Notes: generated by a model from the letters alone, not told the origin. Shown: positions 37,420-48,262, numbered from the stretch's first letter. The stretch is 64,000 nucleotides of DNA from CAWBRT01 sp963814745 (GCA_963814745.1 CAWFEA010000016.1:124001-188000); one strand, 5' to 3'. Made by a program: numbers and translations.

Positions 37420-39213
37420 ATGAACACATCGCAAGGTCACCGATTTATCGCCAGTAATGCAGTTTTGTTATCTGCTCTGTTCCTGTGTGCGTGCATGGTT
37501 TTTGTGGTCGGGAGAGGCGCAACGAGGACTGCTTGTATGCCTCTTCAGCGACTGTCGACCATTAATGCGGCAACTTGCCCGCCCGGTACTGTGGTGTATT
37601 CAGCCTGCGCGGCCAACCTGCCAGCGACTGGGGGCGAAACCAGTTCTTACACCTACGCTCTGGCATTCGATAGTCTTTTAGCCAGGCCTGCGCAGACCTC
37701 CACTGCGATGACCTCTGGAGTTTCGAACACCGACAGTAGCACCAATTTGCATGTAAACGACGCAACTGCAAACCTGGCGCTGTCATCCGTGAACAGCGGG
37801 GTTCACGATACGATAGGCTTCAAATTGCCCATTGGCTACGGTTGGTTCAACCTGGATAACAACATTCCCGGTGCGCAGACGCAACCAACTAACCGCGTAT
37901 CTCAGTGTCCTCCTAACGCCAAGCTGAACGCCGGGTACGAGGGTTGCCCCTCTGGTGTGTTCGCATACAGCGGTGCCGTCTATGACATCAAGCGCAACCG
38001 CATGATCATCTGGGGCGGTGGCGATCAGGATTACTTCGGCAACGAGATCTACGAGGTGAATCTTACGGGCACCCCGAAGTGGACGCGTCTGACGCGAGCC
38101 ACGGACTCTCCCGTTTACTCTAGCTTTAGCACATACAGAGATCCGAAGACGGGTGCAGCGATGGATTGTAGCGGAGCAGGATACAATGCCATGCGCCGTG
38201 CCCAGATTGAGACCATTCCAGGAGGGCAAGTAATCCCTGGGTTGACTGTGCTACCCGCAGGCGTGATGCCAAACTCTCGCCATACTTATGGCGGGCTCGT
38301 CTACTTCCCCGACTCCGATCAGATGATTTCGGCTGGGACTGGCGCGATGGCTGCATGCCGGGGGGTGGGAGGGTACTTTACGTGGGCTCTAGACATGGGC
38401 AGCATAGCGAGTGCTCCCGCCAATCCTGACGCCGTGTCACCAAGCTGGCATATCCTCAACAGCAATGGCACACCGAACGGCGGGGCGGGCCAATTCATGA
38501 AGGTCACCTCGGCGGTTTACGATCCAGTACTGCACACCTTGTTTGTAGCGGACGAGGCTTCCCAGAGCCTCTCCACCCAAGGCATCTATAAGTATCGGAC
38601 GAGTGCCAAGGATTACATCAAAATAGCGGGAACCGCTGCACTCGGAAGTCACCCTTTAGGAGAAAGCCTAGTCCTTGATCCGAAGCGGCGACGACTGCTG
38701 GCTTGGCAGCACGAAGTAATTTCGAGTAACGGCCGGATTCCACCTGAATTTCAAATATTTGATATATCTTCGGTCACCGCAACAGGCGTGGAGACACTCG
38801 ATCCTGACAAGCAAGTCCGGCGACCACCTTTTGATGATGCGAGCTGTGGTAATGGGGCAAGGGGCGGCGGTTTCAGAAGCGTTGTGGTCTCGATGGCCTA
38901 TGACCCGATTTTTGAGTTGATTGCCGTCTATCCGGGCGCTGGTGGCACTCTCTACTTGTTTAATCCGGACGAGCAGAACTCCGTCGAAGCAGGCAGTTAT
39001 GGAACAGTTCCGCCTGGCAAGTGTTTACCTATTTCCTACGGACGCACGAAGGGGAGAGACTATCCGACCGACGGTAGCTACCAGGGTAGCCACAGCACGT
39101 TGTATTCGGCGACCTATGGACGCTTTGCTTACGTCCCCGATGCTGACGTGTTCTTGTATCTACCTGACGCCCACGCACCAGCCTGGATTTTACGCCTGGA
39201 ACGCAAGCAGTAA
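37420..39213 (+). CDS. Secreted kelch-like domain protein (short member of a modular family)
   Basis: A 597-residue protein with a signal-anchor-like N-terminus (hydrophobic 13-31) and a linker of about 110 residues rich in Thr/Ser/Asn. From about residue 138 it has a domain with kelch-type motifs (AVYDIKRNRMIIWGGGDQDY, NSRHTYGGLVYFPDSDQM, SAVYDPVLHTLFVADEA, ESLVLDPKRRRLLAW, SMAYDPIFELIAVYP). The same domain, with long near-identical DNA stretches, forms the C-terminus of the giant protein encoded next (46000-47330). There is no enzyme motif I can name. Its ending (APAWILRLERKQ) has no PEP-CTERM or other sorting signal. Confidence 0.75.
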   Translation: MNTSQGHRFIASNAVLLSALFLCACMVFVVGRGATRTACMPLQRLSTINAATCPPGTVVYSACAANLPATGGETSSYTYALAFDSLLARPAQTSTAMTSGVSNTDSSTNLHVNDATANLALSSVNSGVHDTIGFKLPIGYGWFNLDNNIPGAQTQPTNRVSQCPPNAKLNAGYEGCPSGVFAYSGAVYDIKRNRMIIWGGGDQDYFGNEIYEVNLTGTPKWTRLTRATDSPVYSSFSTYRDPKTGAAMDCSGAGYNAMRRAQIETIPGGQVIPGLTVLPAGVMPNSRHTYGGLVYFPDSDQMISAGTGAMAACRGVGGYFTWALDMGSIASAPANPDAVSPSWHILNSNGTPNGGAGQFMKVTSAVYDPVLHTLFVADEASQSLSTQGIYKYRTSAKDYIKIAGTAALGSHPLGESLVLDPKRRRLLAWQHEVISSNGRIPPEFQIFDISSVTATGVETLDPDKQVRRPPFDDASCGNGARGGGFRSVVVSMAYDPIFELIAVYPGAGGTLYLFNPDEQNSVEAGSYGTVPPGKCLPISYGRTKGRDYPTDGSYQGSHSTLYSATYGRFAYVPDADVFLYLPDAHAPAWILRLERKQ

Positions 39214-39851
39214 GATGAAAGGTGTACCTCGCGCCCTATCGACTGCGACGTTTACCCTAGGAGCACTCGGGGCAACCGTATGCAAAGTCTAATTTTACGC
39301 CAAATCAGGCAATGATGAGGACAATTTCTCCAAATATAACCAATCGGAAGTGATTGTACCTTCATCTTCGGGCGGGCTTCATTTCCCAGGCTTCTGGGCC
39401 CTGCAAAATGGCACCACTTGATAAGTGGTGGGTAGCGGAAAGGATCGCTGATCTGGCTCTAAGTGGCGCCCTGTAAGCATTAGGTTAAAATACCTAGCTT
39501 CCATCTCTGGAGAGATGCGTGCCGACAGTAATTCCCTTCACTTCCAGCAACAAGATTGTTTGAGAACTCTCAAGCTTTGGACGCTCAAATCGTGTTTCCA
39601 GGGTCAGGCACTTGCGCCCGATAGGTATACCTTTGCAAGCTTTTCGCAAAAGCTAAGTAACAAAAACCAGAGTACAACCAGCACGTTCCCAGAGGAGCAC
39701 TGGCCTGCTCGCTACTTCATCCCGACCCGCGCCAAACTTTAGTTCATTGGATTTTCGTAAGTTGTCTAAAGGGGTGCACCGCCCTAATCTCGACATCGTG
39801 TGCTACCGATCTGTGTAGTTGTGGCACGGAAACAGTCCGTAGAGGCGATGC
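39214..39851. other. 638-bp spacer before the giant gene, with a perfect hairpin
   Basis: I see no gene here. CACCACTT-GAT-AAGTGGTG (39412-39430) is a perfect 8-bp inverted repeat without a T-run, and TAGGT-TAAAAT-ACCTA lies near 39483-39498. TGGCACG at 39822 resembles a -24 box but lacks a matching -12 box. The hairpins could be part of a leader RNA or an operator. Confidence 0.4.
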
Positions 39852-42800
39852 ATGTCAAAGTTGGGTTCATGGCGCGTAAAACTCACACTGCTATCGAGCG
39901 TTTTATTCATTTGTGTTTTGGGTAATCCGATACCGCTAAGCTGTACGCCATCTTACTTGAGTGTGACCACACTGACCTTCGGCAATGAGAGAGTGGGCAC
40001 CACTTCGCCAGCGAAGACCGTGAACTTGCACAACTATTCTGGCGCAACGGTTAAGCCGGTGATTCCGTCGTTGGCTGCTCCGTTTGCTGTTTCAGTGGGC
40101 ACCTGCGGCGCTGCGGTAGCAACCAATGGCAGTTGTACTTTCAGCGTGACCTTTACCCCCACTGCGCTCGCTGCGGCTTCGGCCACGCTTAAAGTTCAGG
40201 TTGGTTCTACCACGCTGCCACTGACCATGACGGGCACGGGGGTTCAACCGTTGTACTTGAATCAGACCTCACTGGCTTTTGGTAACGAGGGCTTGAACGT
40301 GCCCTCGGCTGCGAGCAACCTGTACTTGTACAACTATTCTGGCGCGACGGTTAAGCCGGTGATTCCGTCGTTGACTGCGCCGTTTGCGGTGTCAGTGGGC
40401 ACCTGCGGCGCTGCGGTAGTAACCTATGGCAGCTGTACTTTCAGCGTGACCTTTACTCCCACCACGCTCGCTGCCGCTTCGGCCACGCTTAAAGTTCAGG
40501 TTGGCTCTACCACGCTGCCACTGATCATGACGGGCACGGGGGTTCAGCCGTTGTACTTGAATCAGACCTCACTGGCTTTTGGTAACGAGGGCTTGAACGT
40601 GCTCTCGACTGCGAAGACCGTGTACTTGTACAACTATTCTGGCGTGACGGTTAAGCCGGTGATTCCGTCGTTGGCGGCTCCGTTTGCAGTTTCAGTGGGC
40701 ACTTGCGGCGCTGCGCTAGCCACCAACAGCACCTGCCATTTCACCGTAAGCTTCACTCCCACTGCGCTCGCTGCGGCTTCGGCCACGCTTAAAGTTCAGG
40801 TTGGTTCCACCACACTGCCACTGACCATGACGGGCACGGGGGTTCAACCGCTGTACTTGAATCAGACCTCACTGGCTTTTGGTAACGAGGGCTTGAACGT
40901 GCCCTCGACTGCGAAGACCGTGTACTTGTACAACTATTCTGGCGCAACGGTTAAGGCGGTGATCCCGTCGTTGGCTGCTCCGTTTGCAGTTTCAGTGGGC
41001 ACTTGCGGCACTGCGCTAGCCACCAACAGCATCTGCTATTTCACCGTAAGCTTCACTCCCACTGCGCTCGCTGTGGCTTCGGCCACGCTCAATGTTCAGG
41101 TCGGCTCTACCACGCTGCCACTGACCATGACGGGCACGGGGGTTCAACCTTTGTACTTGAATAAGACCTCACTGGCTTTTGGTAACGAGGGCTTGAACGT
41201 GCCCTTGGCTGCGAAACCCGTGTACTTGTACAACTATTCTGGCGCGACGATTACGCCGGTGATTCCGTCGTTGGCTGCTCCGTTTGCGGTGTCAGTGGGC
41301 ACCTGCGGCGCTGCGGTAGTAACCTATGGCAGCTGTACTTTCAGCGTGACCTTTACTCCCACTGCGCTCGCTGCGGCTTCGGCCACGCTCAATGTTCAGG
41401 TCGGCTCTACCACGCTGCCACTGACCATGACGGGCACGGGGGTTCAACCTTTGTACTTGAATAAGACCTCACTGGCTTTTGGTAACGAGGGCTTGAACGT
41501 GCCCTTGGCTGCGAAACCCGTGTACTTGTACAACTATTCTGGCGCGACGATTACGCCGGTGATTCCGTCGTTGGCTGCTCCGTTTGCGGTGTCAGTGGGC
41601 ACCTGCGGCGCTGCGGTAGTAACCTATGGCAGCTGTACTTTCAGCGTGACCTTTACTCCCACTGCGCTCGCTGCGGCTTCGGCCACGCTCAAAGTTCAGG
41701 TCGGCTCTACCACGCTGCCACTGACCATGACGGGCACGGGGGTTCAACCGCTGTACTTGAATCAGACCTCACTGGCTTTTGGTAACGAGGGCTTGAACGT
41801 GCCCTCGGCTGCGAAGACCGTGTACTTGTACAACTATTCTGGCGCGACGGTTAAGCCGGTGATTCCGTCGTTGGCTGCTCCGTTTGCAGCTTCAGTGGGC
41901 ACCTGCGGCGCTGCGGTAGCAACCGATGGCAGCTGTACTTTCAGCGTGACCTTTACTCCCACTGCGCTCGCTGCGGCTTCGGCCACGCTCAAAGTTCAGG
42001 TCGGCTCTACCACGCTGCCACTGACCATGACGGGCACGGGGGTTCAGCCGCTGTACTTGAATCAGACCTCACTGGCTTTTGGTAACGAGGGCTTGAACGT
42101 ACCCTCGGCTGCGAAGACCGTGTACTTGTACAACTATTCTGGCGCGACGGTTACGCCGGTGATTCCGTCGTTGGCTGCTCCGTTTGCGGTGTCAGTGGGC
42201 ACCTGCGGCGCTGCGGTAGTAACCTATGGCAGCTGTACTTTCAGCGTGACCTTTACTCCCACTGCGCTCGCTGCGGCTTCGGCCACGCTCAAAATTCAGG
42301 TTGGCTCTACCACACTGCCACTGACCATGACGGGCACGGGCATCGACGTGCTTGAGGTGAGCCTGACATCGCCGGGCAATGGGACGAAAGTTTCGGGGAC
42401 GACGACGGTTTCGGCGAGTGCGAGCGCTAACGCTGCGGTTACGGGTGTGCAGTTCATGCTGGACTCGGCGCCGTTGGGGGCGGAAGTAACATCGGCTCCG
42501 TACGCTCAACCCTGGAACAGCCTATCGGTTGCCAACGGCAACCATGCATTAGCGGCGGTGGCGCGGGACACGGCGGGCAACACGACGACCTCGGCGCCGG
42601 TGGCGGTGACGGTCAACAACGCTCTCAGCATCACGAGTTCTTCCCTGCCTGAGGGCACGCAAAATGCCACGTACAGCACGACTCTGACGGCCAGTGGGGG
42701 CACCGCGCCTTACACTTGGTCTTTGTCGTCGGGCGGTGTGCCGGCCGGACTGGGGCTGGCCAGCAGCGGTGTGATTTCCGGCACGGCCACGGGCAGCGGG

Positions 42801-45800
42801 ACCAGCAGCTTTACCGTGCAGGTTCGCGATGCCGCCGCCAACACGGCGACGCAGTCGCTGAGCCTAGTTATCACTCAAGCCCCCGTCCCGCTTTCCATCA
42901 CCAGCACCAGCCTGCCCAGCGGAACTAATGGCACACTCTATTCCGCAACTTTACAAGCAACTGGAGGTACTCCAGCCTACACTTGGTCAATCGCGTCCGG
43001 GCAGCTTCCTGGCGGCCTCACTTTGGCGGCCACGAGCGGTGTAATCTCGGGCACACCAACGGTGACGGGGACCATTAATTTCACTGTTCAAGCTACTGAT
43101 ACGGAAGCGAACGTTGCAACTGGGCCGCTTAGCATCACTGTTTCGAGTGCTGGCGCCGGCGGTGGCGAAGTCCCAAACACGGTGACGATCTACTCTGACA
43201 CAGGCTCAACGCAAATAAACAGGCCGATTACCATTCCACGATTCTTCGCGGACGGGGAGATTGCCAGCTGCCCACAGCCGGTTATCGGTGGAACCGCCAT
43301 AAGCTCATATCAAGTGGACACACAGAGCACATGGCCGGACGGGTCTTTCCGTTTTGGACTAATCAGCTTCGTAATGACCAGCATCACTACGGCTGGAACG
43401 CAGGTCAGCTTTCAGAATGCTGCTTGTCCCTCCAGTTCCGGGGCTCTCACTCCGGCAACCGTTATTAGCACCGGCGCTTACAACTTCGACGCCCAGATTC
43501 AGTCCACATCATTCTCCAGCATCAGCGCCCGCACCATGCTCAACGCCGGGGCAATCTGGAAAACATGGCTTTCTGGCCCCATCGTATCGGCGTGGATTGT
43601 GGAGGACCGCAGCGCCGCCCGCGCCTATGACACCAAAGTTGACGCCAACAGCGGTACCCCGTTGCACCCTCAGTTCGAGGTTTGGTGCTACCAGAGCACG
43701 CAGTCCTGCGAAGTCTGGGCGACGATGGAGAACGCTTGGATCAGTAATACCCAAGCGAACTCGGCGCGTGACCAGACCTACGCTTTTACCCTAACGACCG
43801 GCAACACCAGCCCGACAACGCAGTTCACGCAGGCGAGCTTTGACCAGATAGCTTTCACCCGATGGCACAAAGGGCCGTATTGGATTGCCAACCCCTTAGG
43901 TGCAATCAGAATCGACTTCAATCAGCAGTACGTGTCGTCCTCCAAGGCCACGCAAAACTATCAGCAGCCTTCGAACACCAGCGTGGCTCTCGGAGGTCTG
44001 CAATCGGCCTGGACTGCATTACCAAGCGCGCAGCTAACGATAGCCGGGAACGTCTCCGGCCTCGGGGATATGTCCTGGACTCCTACCACCGGAGGCGATC
44101 ATCCCTGGATTGGCCCGCAGGCAAAATGGGAGTCGATGTATCTGCTGACCTACGACGACACCATGCGCTCCGAGATGCTGACCGACGCCGATCTGTTAGG
44201 CTACACCCCATTCCACATGCGCGAAGCCGATGAGCGCAGCGGTGGCGGCAAGAGCTTCGACGGCAATGGCGCGACAACCGAGGGCAGGGTGTTCTCTGTT
44301 TATTCCCGTCCAACCGCTTCAGTATTAGAGCCGTTTTATAGCGGATCGTTCAACGACGGCTGCGCGGTCGGCAATGACATAGCCCTGCTCGGCACTTTTA
44401 CCAATGGTCCCTGGAGCAGCGCGGGATACCCGGCTACTTTTGATCCATCACACTACTTCAACTATCCTTATCTGCCATACATCTTTACAGGTGAGTATTA
44501 CTACCTAGAAGAAATGTTATTCGATGCCGGCGCAATGGCTGGATACTACCGGGGATGCTCCGGCGGAGCCACAGACAGTTATCGTCAAGGTTCTTTAGGG
44601 CTGCTTCCCGGCGTGCTGATAGAGCCGAGAACTGCCTGGGGACTTATCCCAATAGCAAGGGCAGCCGCTTTGGGGCCGACAGTCGAAAGTGGCTACTTCA
44701 CGCAGATCATAAAGAATAACATATCGATGCTGGAAGGTGGCCAGGGGGTCCCAAGTCCGACCTACGGCGATACGACCTCCACCGACGCCTTTAATTTTGG
44801 CAAGAACACATGGCCGGATAGCGCCGCCGGCAGCCCGTCTCCGCTAGGCATCTTTGCTTCCCCCGTTATGACCGGCTACAATACTGCTGGAGGTTTTGCG
44901 GTCACGAATTGCAGTGTAGCGGATGCCGCCTTCCAAGAGATATTTATAACTACCTCGCTCCAGACAGTACGCGAGATGGGCTTTAACTCCACAAATATAC
45001 TCAAACTGTTGGCAGCACGTCCGTTCAACATTGTTCTTAATCCAGTGGTAAATCACTACATCAACGCCAATGGCGGAAACGTCGCCACCAATCCAGGAGC
45101 GGTAAACTGCTATCAGAACGCGACTACTGGAACATGGATTCAGACTTGGGCAGACTTCTCCAATTATTACAACTGGAGCGTTTATCCAGCAGATCAAACT
45201 TCTTACATTTGGGCAGGAACAGACTCGGTGACCGGAAAAAACGTCTATGGCTATACGGCTTATGCGCTTGCGAACTTGGCAATGATGTCCGATATTACCT
45301 TGAGCATTGGTAGCGGTTTTCAAGCGTGGCAGCAGTTCCAAGCCTATATCCCGTATTACGACAATGATTACTCTAGCGATCAGAGATTTTCCATCGGGCC
45401 GCGCAGCACGACCAGTAGTTCGTCTACGAGTGGATCCTCCACCGCTGCTGCGGCTGCGCTAGCGATTGTAACCACCTCGCTGCCTGGAGGAGTCGCCGGC
45501 ACTAGCTACAGCGTTACCCTGGCGGCCACGGGTGGTACCAGCCCGTACACCTGGTCGTTGTCTTCCGGCAGTCTGCCGCCAGGACTCTCGCTCAGTGCCA
45601 GCGGCGTCCTGTCCGGCACTACCACCACCGCCGGCACCAGCAACTTTACCGTGCAGGTCACGGATGCGGCTTCCACTTCAATCACCGCATCGTTCAACAT
45701 TACTGTCCAGACCAGTGGTGCGGTTCCTACGCCGTTGGCGATTGCTACGACTTCCATGCCCAGTGGTGTGGCAGGGGCGACTTACATGGCAACGTTCTCG

Positions 45801-47330
45801 GCCACCGGCGGTACCAGCCCGTACACCTGGTCGTTGTCTTCCGGCAGTCTGCCGCCAGGACTCTCGCCCAGTGCCAGCGGCGTCCTGTCCGGCACTACTA
45901 CCACCGTCGGTACCAGCAACTTCACCGTGCAGGTCACGGATGCGGCTTCCACTTCGGTCACCGCATCGTTCAGCATTACGGTCCAAACTGCCGGCGTATT
46001 CAACCTGCCTGCCGGTTACGGCTGGTTCAACCTCGATGCCACTATCGCCGGTGCACAGACCCAACCCAGCAATCGCGCCTCCCAGTGTCCGTCAAATGCC
46101 AGCATGAACGCAGGCGACTCCGGCTGCCCGGGTGGTGTGTTTGCCTACAGCGGCGCTGCCTACGACACCAAGCGCAACCGCATGATCATCTGGGGCGGCG
46201 GCGATCAGGATTATTTCGGCAACGAGCTCTATGAAGTGACTCTGACTGGAACGCCGAGCTGGAATCGTTTAACTCCGGCCACCGATTCTCCCGTGTATGC
46301 CGCGTTCAACACCTACACCGACCCCAATACCGGGACAGCCATGAGTTGCAGCGGAGCCGCCTACGACGATATACGTCGAGCCGAGGTAGAGACCATTCCC
46401 GGAGCCCAGATCGCTCCCGGCTCCACCACCATTCCCGCCGGAGTCGCTCCCAATTCCCGCCATACTTATGGCGCCCTAGTCTACAATCCCCTCACTGACC
46501 AGATGATGGCTGCCGGCACCGGCGCCCTGGCCGCCTGTCGCGGCCTAGCCGGATACTTTACCTGGGCGGTAGATATGGGCAGTGTGACCAGTGCTCCGGC
46601 CAACCCGGACAGCGTGACCCCAGCTTGGCATGTACTGAACAGTAACGGCAGCAACAACGGCAACTCCGGCCAGTTCTTGAAGGTCACCTCGACGGTTTAC
46701 GATTCCGTGTTGCAAACCATCTTCGTCGCCGACGAAGCGACACAAAGCCTCTCGGCACAAGGCATTTACAAGTATCGGCCAGCCACTGCGGATTACATCG
46801 AGATTGCCGGTAGTGCGGCGCTGGGTAGTTATACCTTGGGAGAAACCCTGGCATTGGATCCCAAACGCCGCTTGCTGCTTTCACAAGCCTCGGACGGAAC
46901 CACACTCTTGGTAAATATTTCCAGCATCACTGCCACCGGCGCCGAGACTCTCACCGCCAGCCAGATTTCCAACTTGACGTTTGACGCCTCCTGTACGGCG
47001 TGGCAGAACGCTTCCACCAGCATCGTTTATGACCCAATCTGGGGACTCTTCCTGGTTTACCCGGCCGTAGGCAACACTGTGTACTTGTTCAATCCCGATG
47101 CCAGCAATACGGTCACGGCCGGGCAATACGGCTCAGTAGGACCGCAGAAATGCTTGGCCATCAGCTATGGCACCACGAAAGGAACGGACTATCCACAAGA
47201 CGGCTCTTTGCAAGGATCGATCAATCAGGTTTACGGACGCTTTGCCTATGTTCCTGCGGCGGATGTGTTCATGTACCTGCCGACCTACAACGCCCCGGCA
47301 TGGATCCTCCGCTTGAACCGAGCACAGTAA
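39852..47330 (+). CDS. Giant modular secreted protein (2492 aa): ASH-type repeats, Ig, He_PIG, RIFT-barrel/toroid-like and kelch-like domains
   Basis: The signal segment is residues about 8-24. Eight 100-residue ASH/choice-of-anchor-D-like repeats follow (about 35-832; LNQTSLAFGNEGLNVPS and FTPTALAAASATLKVQVGS). Next come a Big-type Ig domain (about 833-925), two He_PIG domains (926-1096), a large domain of about 745 residues (1107-1852), two more He_PIG domains (1868-2045) and a C-terminal kelch-like domain (2050-2492). The large domain begins like RIFT-barrel modules of rhamnogalacturonan-lyase-like proteins (IPRFFADGEI, WPDGSFRFGLISFVM) and later has the toroid-like PYIFTGEYYYLEEMLFDAG. 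Its catalytic residues are not identifiable by eye. It may be a matrix scaffold or a polymer-active enzyme. No sorting signal is seen. Confidence 0.85.
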   Translation: MSKLGSWRVKLTLLSSVLFICVLGNPIPLSCTPSYLSVTTLTFGNERVGTTSPAKTVNLHNYSGATVKPVIPSLAAPFAVSVGTCGAAVATNGSCTFSVTFTPTALAAASATLKVQVGSTTLPLTMTGTGVQPLYLNQTSLAFGNEGLNVPSAASNLYLYNYSGATVKPVIPSLTAPFAVSVGTCGAAVVTYGSCTFSVTFTPTTLAAASATLKVQVGSTTLPLIMTGTGVQPLYLNQTSLAFGNEGLNVLSTAKTVYLYNYSGVTVKPVIPSLAAPFAVSVGTCGAALATNSTCHFTVSFTPTALAAASATLKVQVGSTTLPLTMTGTGVQPLYLNQTSLAFGNEGLNVPSTAKTVYLYNYSGATVKAVIPSLAAPFAVSVGTCGTALATNSICYFTVSFTPTALAVASATLNVQVGSTTLPLTMTGTGVQPLYLNKTSLAFGNEGLNVPLAAKPVYLYNYSGATITPVIPSLAAPFAVSVGTCGAAVVTYGSCTFSVTFTPTALAAASATLNVQVGSTTLPLTMTGTGVQPLYLNKTSLAFGNEGLNVPLAAKPVYLYNYSGATITPVIPSLAAPFAVSVGTCGAAVVTYGSCTFSVTFTPTALAAASATLKVQVGSTTLPLTMTGTGVQPLYLNQTSLAFGNEGLNVPSAAKTVYLYNYSGATVKPVIPSLAAPFAASVGTCGAAVATDGSCTFSVTFTPTALAAASATLKVQVGSTTLPLTMTGTGVQPLYLNQTSLAFGNEGLNVPSAAKTVYLYNYSGATVTPVIPSLAAPFAVSVGTCGAAVVTYGSCTFSVTFTPTALAAASATLKIQVGSTTLPLTMTGTGIDVLEVSLTSPGNGTKVSGTTTVSASASANAAVTGVQFMLDSAPLGAEVTSAPYAQPWNSLSVANGNHALAAVARDTAGNTTTSAPVAVTVNNALSITSSSLPEGTQNATYSTTLTASGGTAPYTWSLSSGGVPAGLGLASSGVISGTATGSGTSSFTVQVRDAAANTATQSLSLVITQAPVPLSITSTSLPSGTNGTLYSATLQATGGTPAYTWSIASGQLPGGLTLAATSGVISGTPTVTGTINFTVQATDTEANVATGPLSITVSSAGAGGGEVPNTVTIYSDTGSTQINRPITIPRFFADGEIASCPQPVIGGTAISSYQVDTQSTWPDGSFRFGLISFVMTSITTAGTQVSFQNAACPSSSGALTPATVISTGAYNFDAQIQSTSFSSISARTMLNAGAIWKTWLSGPIVSAWIVEDRSAARAYDTKVDANSGTPLHPQFEVWCYQSTQSCEVWATMENAWISNTQANSARDQTYAFTLTTGNTSPTTQFTQASFDQIAFTRWHKGPYWIANPLGAIRIDFNQQYVSSSKATQNYQQPSNTSVALGGLQSAWTALPSAQLTIAGNVSGLGDMSWTPTTGGDHPWIGPQAKWESMYLLTYDDTMRSEMLTDADLLGYTPFHMREADERSGGGKSFDGNGATTEGRVFSVYSRPTASVLEPFYSGSFNDGCAVGNDIALLGTFTNGPWSSAGYPATFDPSHYFNYPYLPYIFTGEYYYLEEMLFDAGAMAGYYRGCSGGATDSYRQGSLGLLPGVLIEPRTAWGLIPIARAAALGPTVESGYFTQIIKNNISMLEGGQGVPSPTYGDTTSTDAFNFGKNTWPDSAAGSPSPLGIFASPVMTGYNTAGGFAVTNCSVADAAFQEIFITTSLQTVREMGFNSTNILKLLAARPFNIVLNPVVNHYINANGGNVATNPGAVNCYQNATTGTWIQTWADFSNYYNWSVYPADQTSYIWAGTDSVTGKNVYGYTAYALANLAMMSDITLSIGSGFQAWQQFQAYIPYYDNDYSSDQRFSIGPRSTTSSSSTSGSSTAAAAALAIVTTSLPGGVAGTSYSVTLAATGGTSPYTWSLSSGSLPPGLSLSASGVLSGTTTTAGTSNFTVQVTDAASTSITASFNITVQTSGAVPTPLAIATTSMPSGVAGATYMATFSATGGTSPYTWSLSSGSLPPGLSPSASGVLSGTTTTVGTSNFTVQVTDAASTSVTASFSITVQTAGVFNLPAGYGWFNLDATIAGAQTQPSNRASQCPSNASMNAGDSGCPGGVFAYSGAAYDTKRNRMIIWGGGDQDYFGNELYEVTLTGTPSWNRLTPATDSPVYAAFNTYTDPNTGTAMSCSGAAYDDIRRAEVETIPGAQIAPGSTTIPAGVAPNSRHTYGALVYNPLTDQMMAAGTGALAACRGLAGYFTWAVDMGSVTSAPANPDSVTPAWHVLNSNGSNNGNSGQFLKVTSTVYDSVLQTIFVADEATQSLSAQGIYKYRPATADYIEIAGSAALGSYTLGETLALDPKRRLLLSQASDGTTLLVNISSITATGAETLTASQISNLTFDASCTAWQNASTSIVYDPIWGLFLVYPAVGNTVYLFNPDASNTVTAGQYGSVGPQKCLAISYGTTKGTDYPQDGSLQGSINQVYGRFAYVPAADVFMYLPTYNAPAWILRLNRAQ
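39946..42345 (+). repeat. Eight in-frame 300-bp tandem repeats within the giant gene
   Basis: The landmark TTGTACTTGAATCAGACC (or a close variant) recurs every 300 bp from about 40251 to 42051. The first unit (from about 39946) has a diverged beginning. Units starting near 41147 and 41447 are almost identical over a full period, which points to recent duplication or gene conversion. All units keep frame. Confidence 0.92.
45530..45990 (+). repeat. Direct repeat of two near-identical He_PIG modules
   Basis: The segment GGTACCAGCCCGTACACC and the following roughly 180 bp occur twice, beginning at 45535 and 45812, with only a few substitutions. Both encode TSPYTWSLSSGSLPPGLS modules. A close copy also lies on the minus strand near 53300-53460. 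Confidence 0.85.
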
Positions 47331-47467
47331 GTACCCGCAGCAGAGCCAGGAGCTTCGCACGTGAACCGCCCTGAGTAGCTGTGGAAAGCAGAGAACCAAT
47401 GAGATCGTCCGCCGCCCGGATCAGCCCCGAGGTGAGATGATCACGCAGCAGCATACACATCTGGAGG

Positions 47468-48260
47468 ATGCATCTCATGTACATTGCTTCTATCTGCATC
47501 GATCTGGGCAAAACCACGTTCCATCTGGTCGCTCTCGACGAGCATGGCAAGATAGTCATCAGGAAGAAGTTCTCGCGCAAGCAATTACTGGTTTACACCG
47601 CGAACCTGCCACAGTCGCGGATCGGCATGGAGGCGTGTGCGGGAGCTCATTTCCTTGGGCCGCTCTCCGCGATCAAGGGCACGATGTGCGTCTGATTCCG
47701 GGCCAGTTCGTGAAGCCGTTCATAAAGTCAAATAAGAATGACTTCCTCGATGCCGAAGCGATCGCCGAAGCCGTTACCCGGCACAACATGCGCTTCGCCG
47801 ATCAAGACCGACGATCAACTTAACCTCCAGGCGCTGCACCGTGTGCGGGATCGCCTGGTGCAGCGGCGCACCGCCGTTATCAACTAGATTCGCGGATTTA
47901 TGCCGGAACGCGGCATCACTTTCGCCCGAGGGCCAGCCAAGCTACGCAATCAGATGCCAGCGATTCTCGAAGATGCCGCTCAGGAGCTGACATCGCCCAT
48001 GCGAAACTTACTCGATCATCTCTGGCGAGAGTGGAAGCGACTGCAAAGCGACATCGAAGTCGTCAGTGACCAGATCAACGGCATTTCTGCCGAGGATGCA
48101 GCCTGACAGCGATTGCGGCAAATAGCGGGAGTGGAGTCGCTCGTGGCAGCTGCAACCGTAGCTGGGATCGGCAACGGAGCGGCCTTTCACAAAGGCCGCG
48201 AGTTTGCGGCTTGGCTGGGACTGGTACCCCGTCAGCACTCGACCGGGGGCAAGAGTAAAT
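47468..48260 (+). pseudogene. IS110-family transposase remnant
   Basis: The sequence begins like an IS110 DEDD transposase (MYIASICIDLGKTTFHLVAL, then RIGMEACAGAHFLG) and continues in other frames with GHDVRLIPGQFVKPFIKSNK, DFLDAEAIAEAVTR, RGITFARGPAKLRNQMPAIL and GREFAAWLGLVPRQHSTGGKS. It carries at least two frameshifts and in-frame stops (TAG at 47886-47888, TGA at 48103-48105). The C-terminal part after STGGKSK is missing because the IS200-type element begins there. It is inactive. Confidence 0.88.
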
Positions 48261-48262
48261 AT

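Noticed and set aside
39301..39500. Cyclic-di-GMP (GEMM) riboswitch upstream of the giant gene
   Set aside because: GGTAGCGG-like bases occur, but the conserved GCAAAGCC and the rest of the fold are absent.
39822..39838. TGGCACG before the giant gene as a -24 box
   Set aside because: No GC at the required position; the -12 site would read CAGTC.
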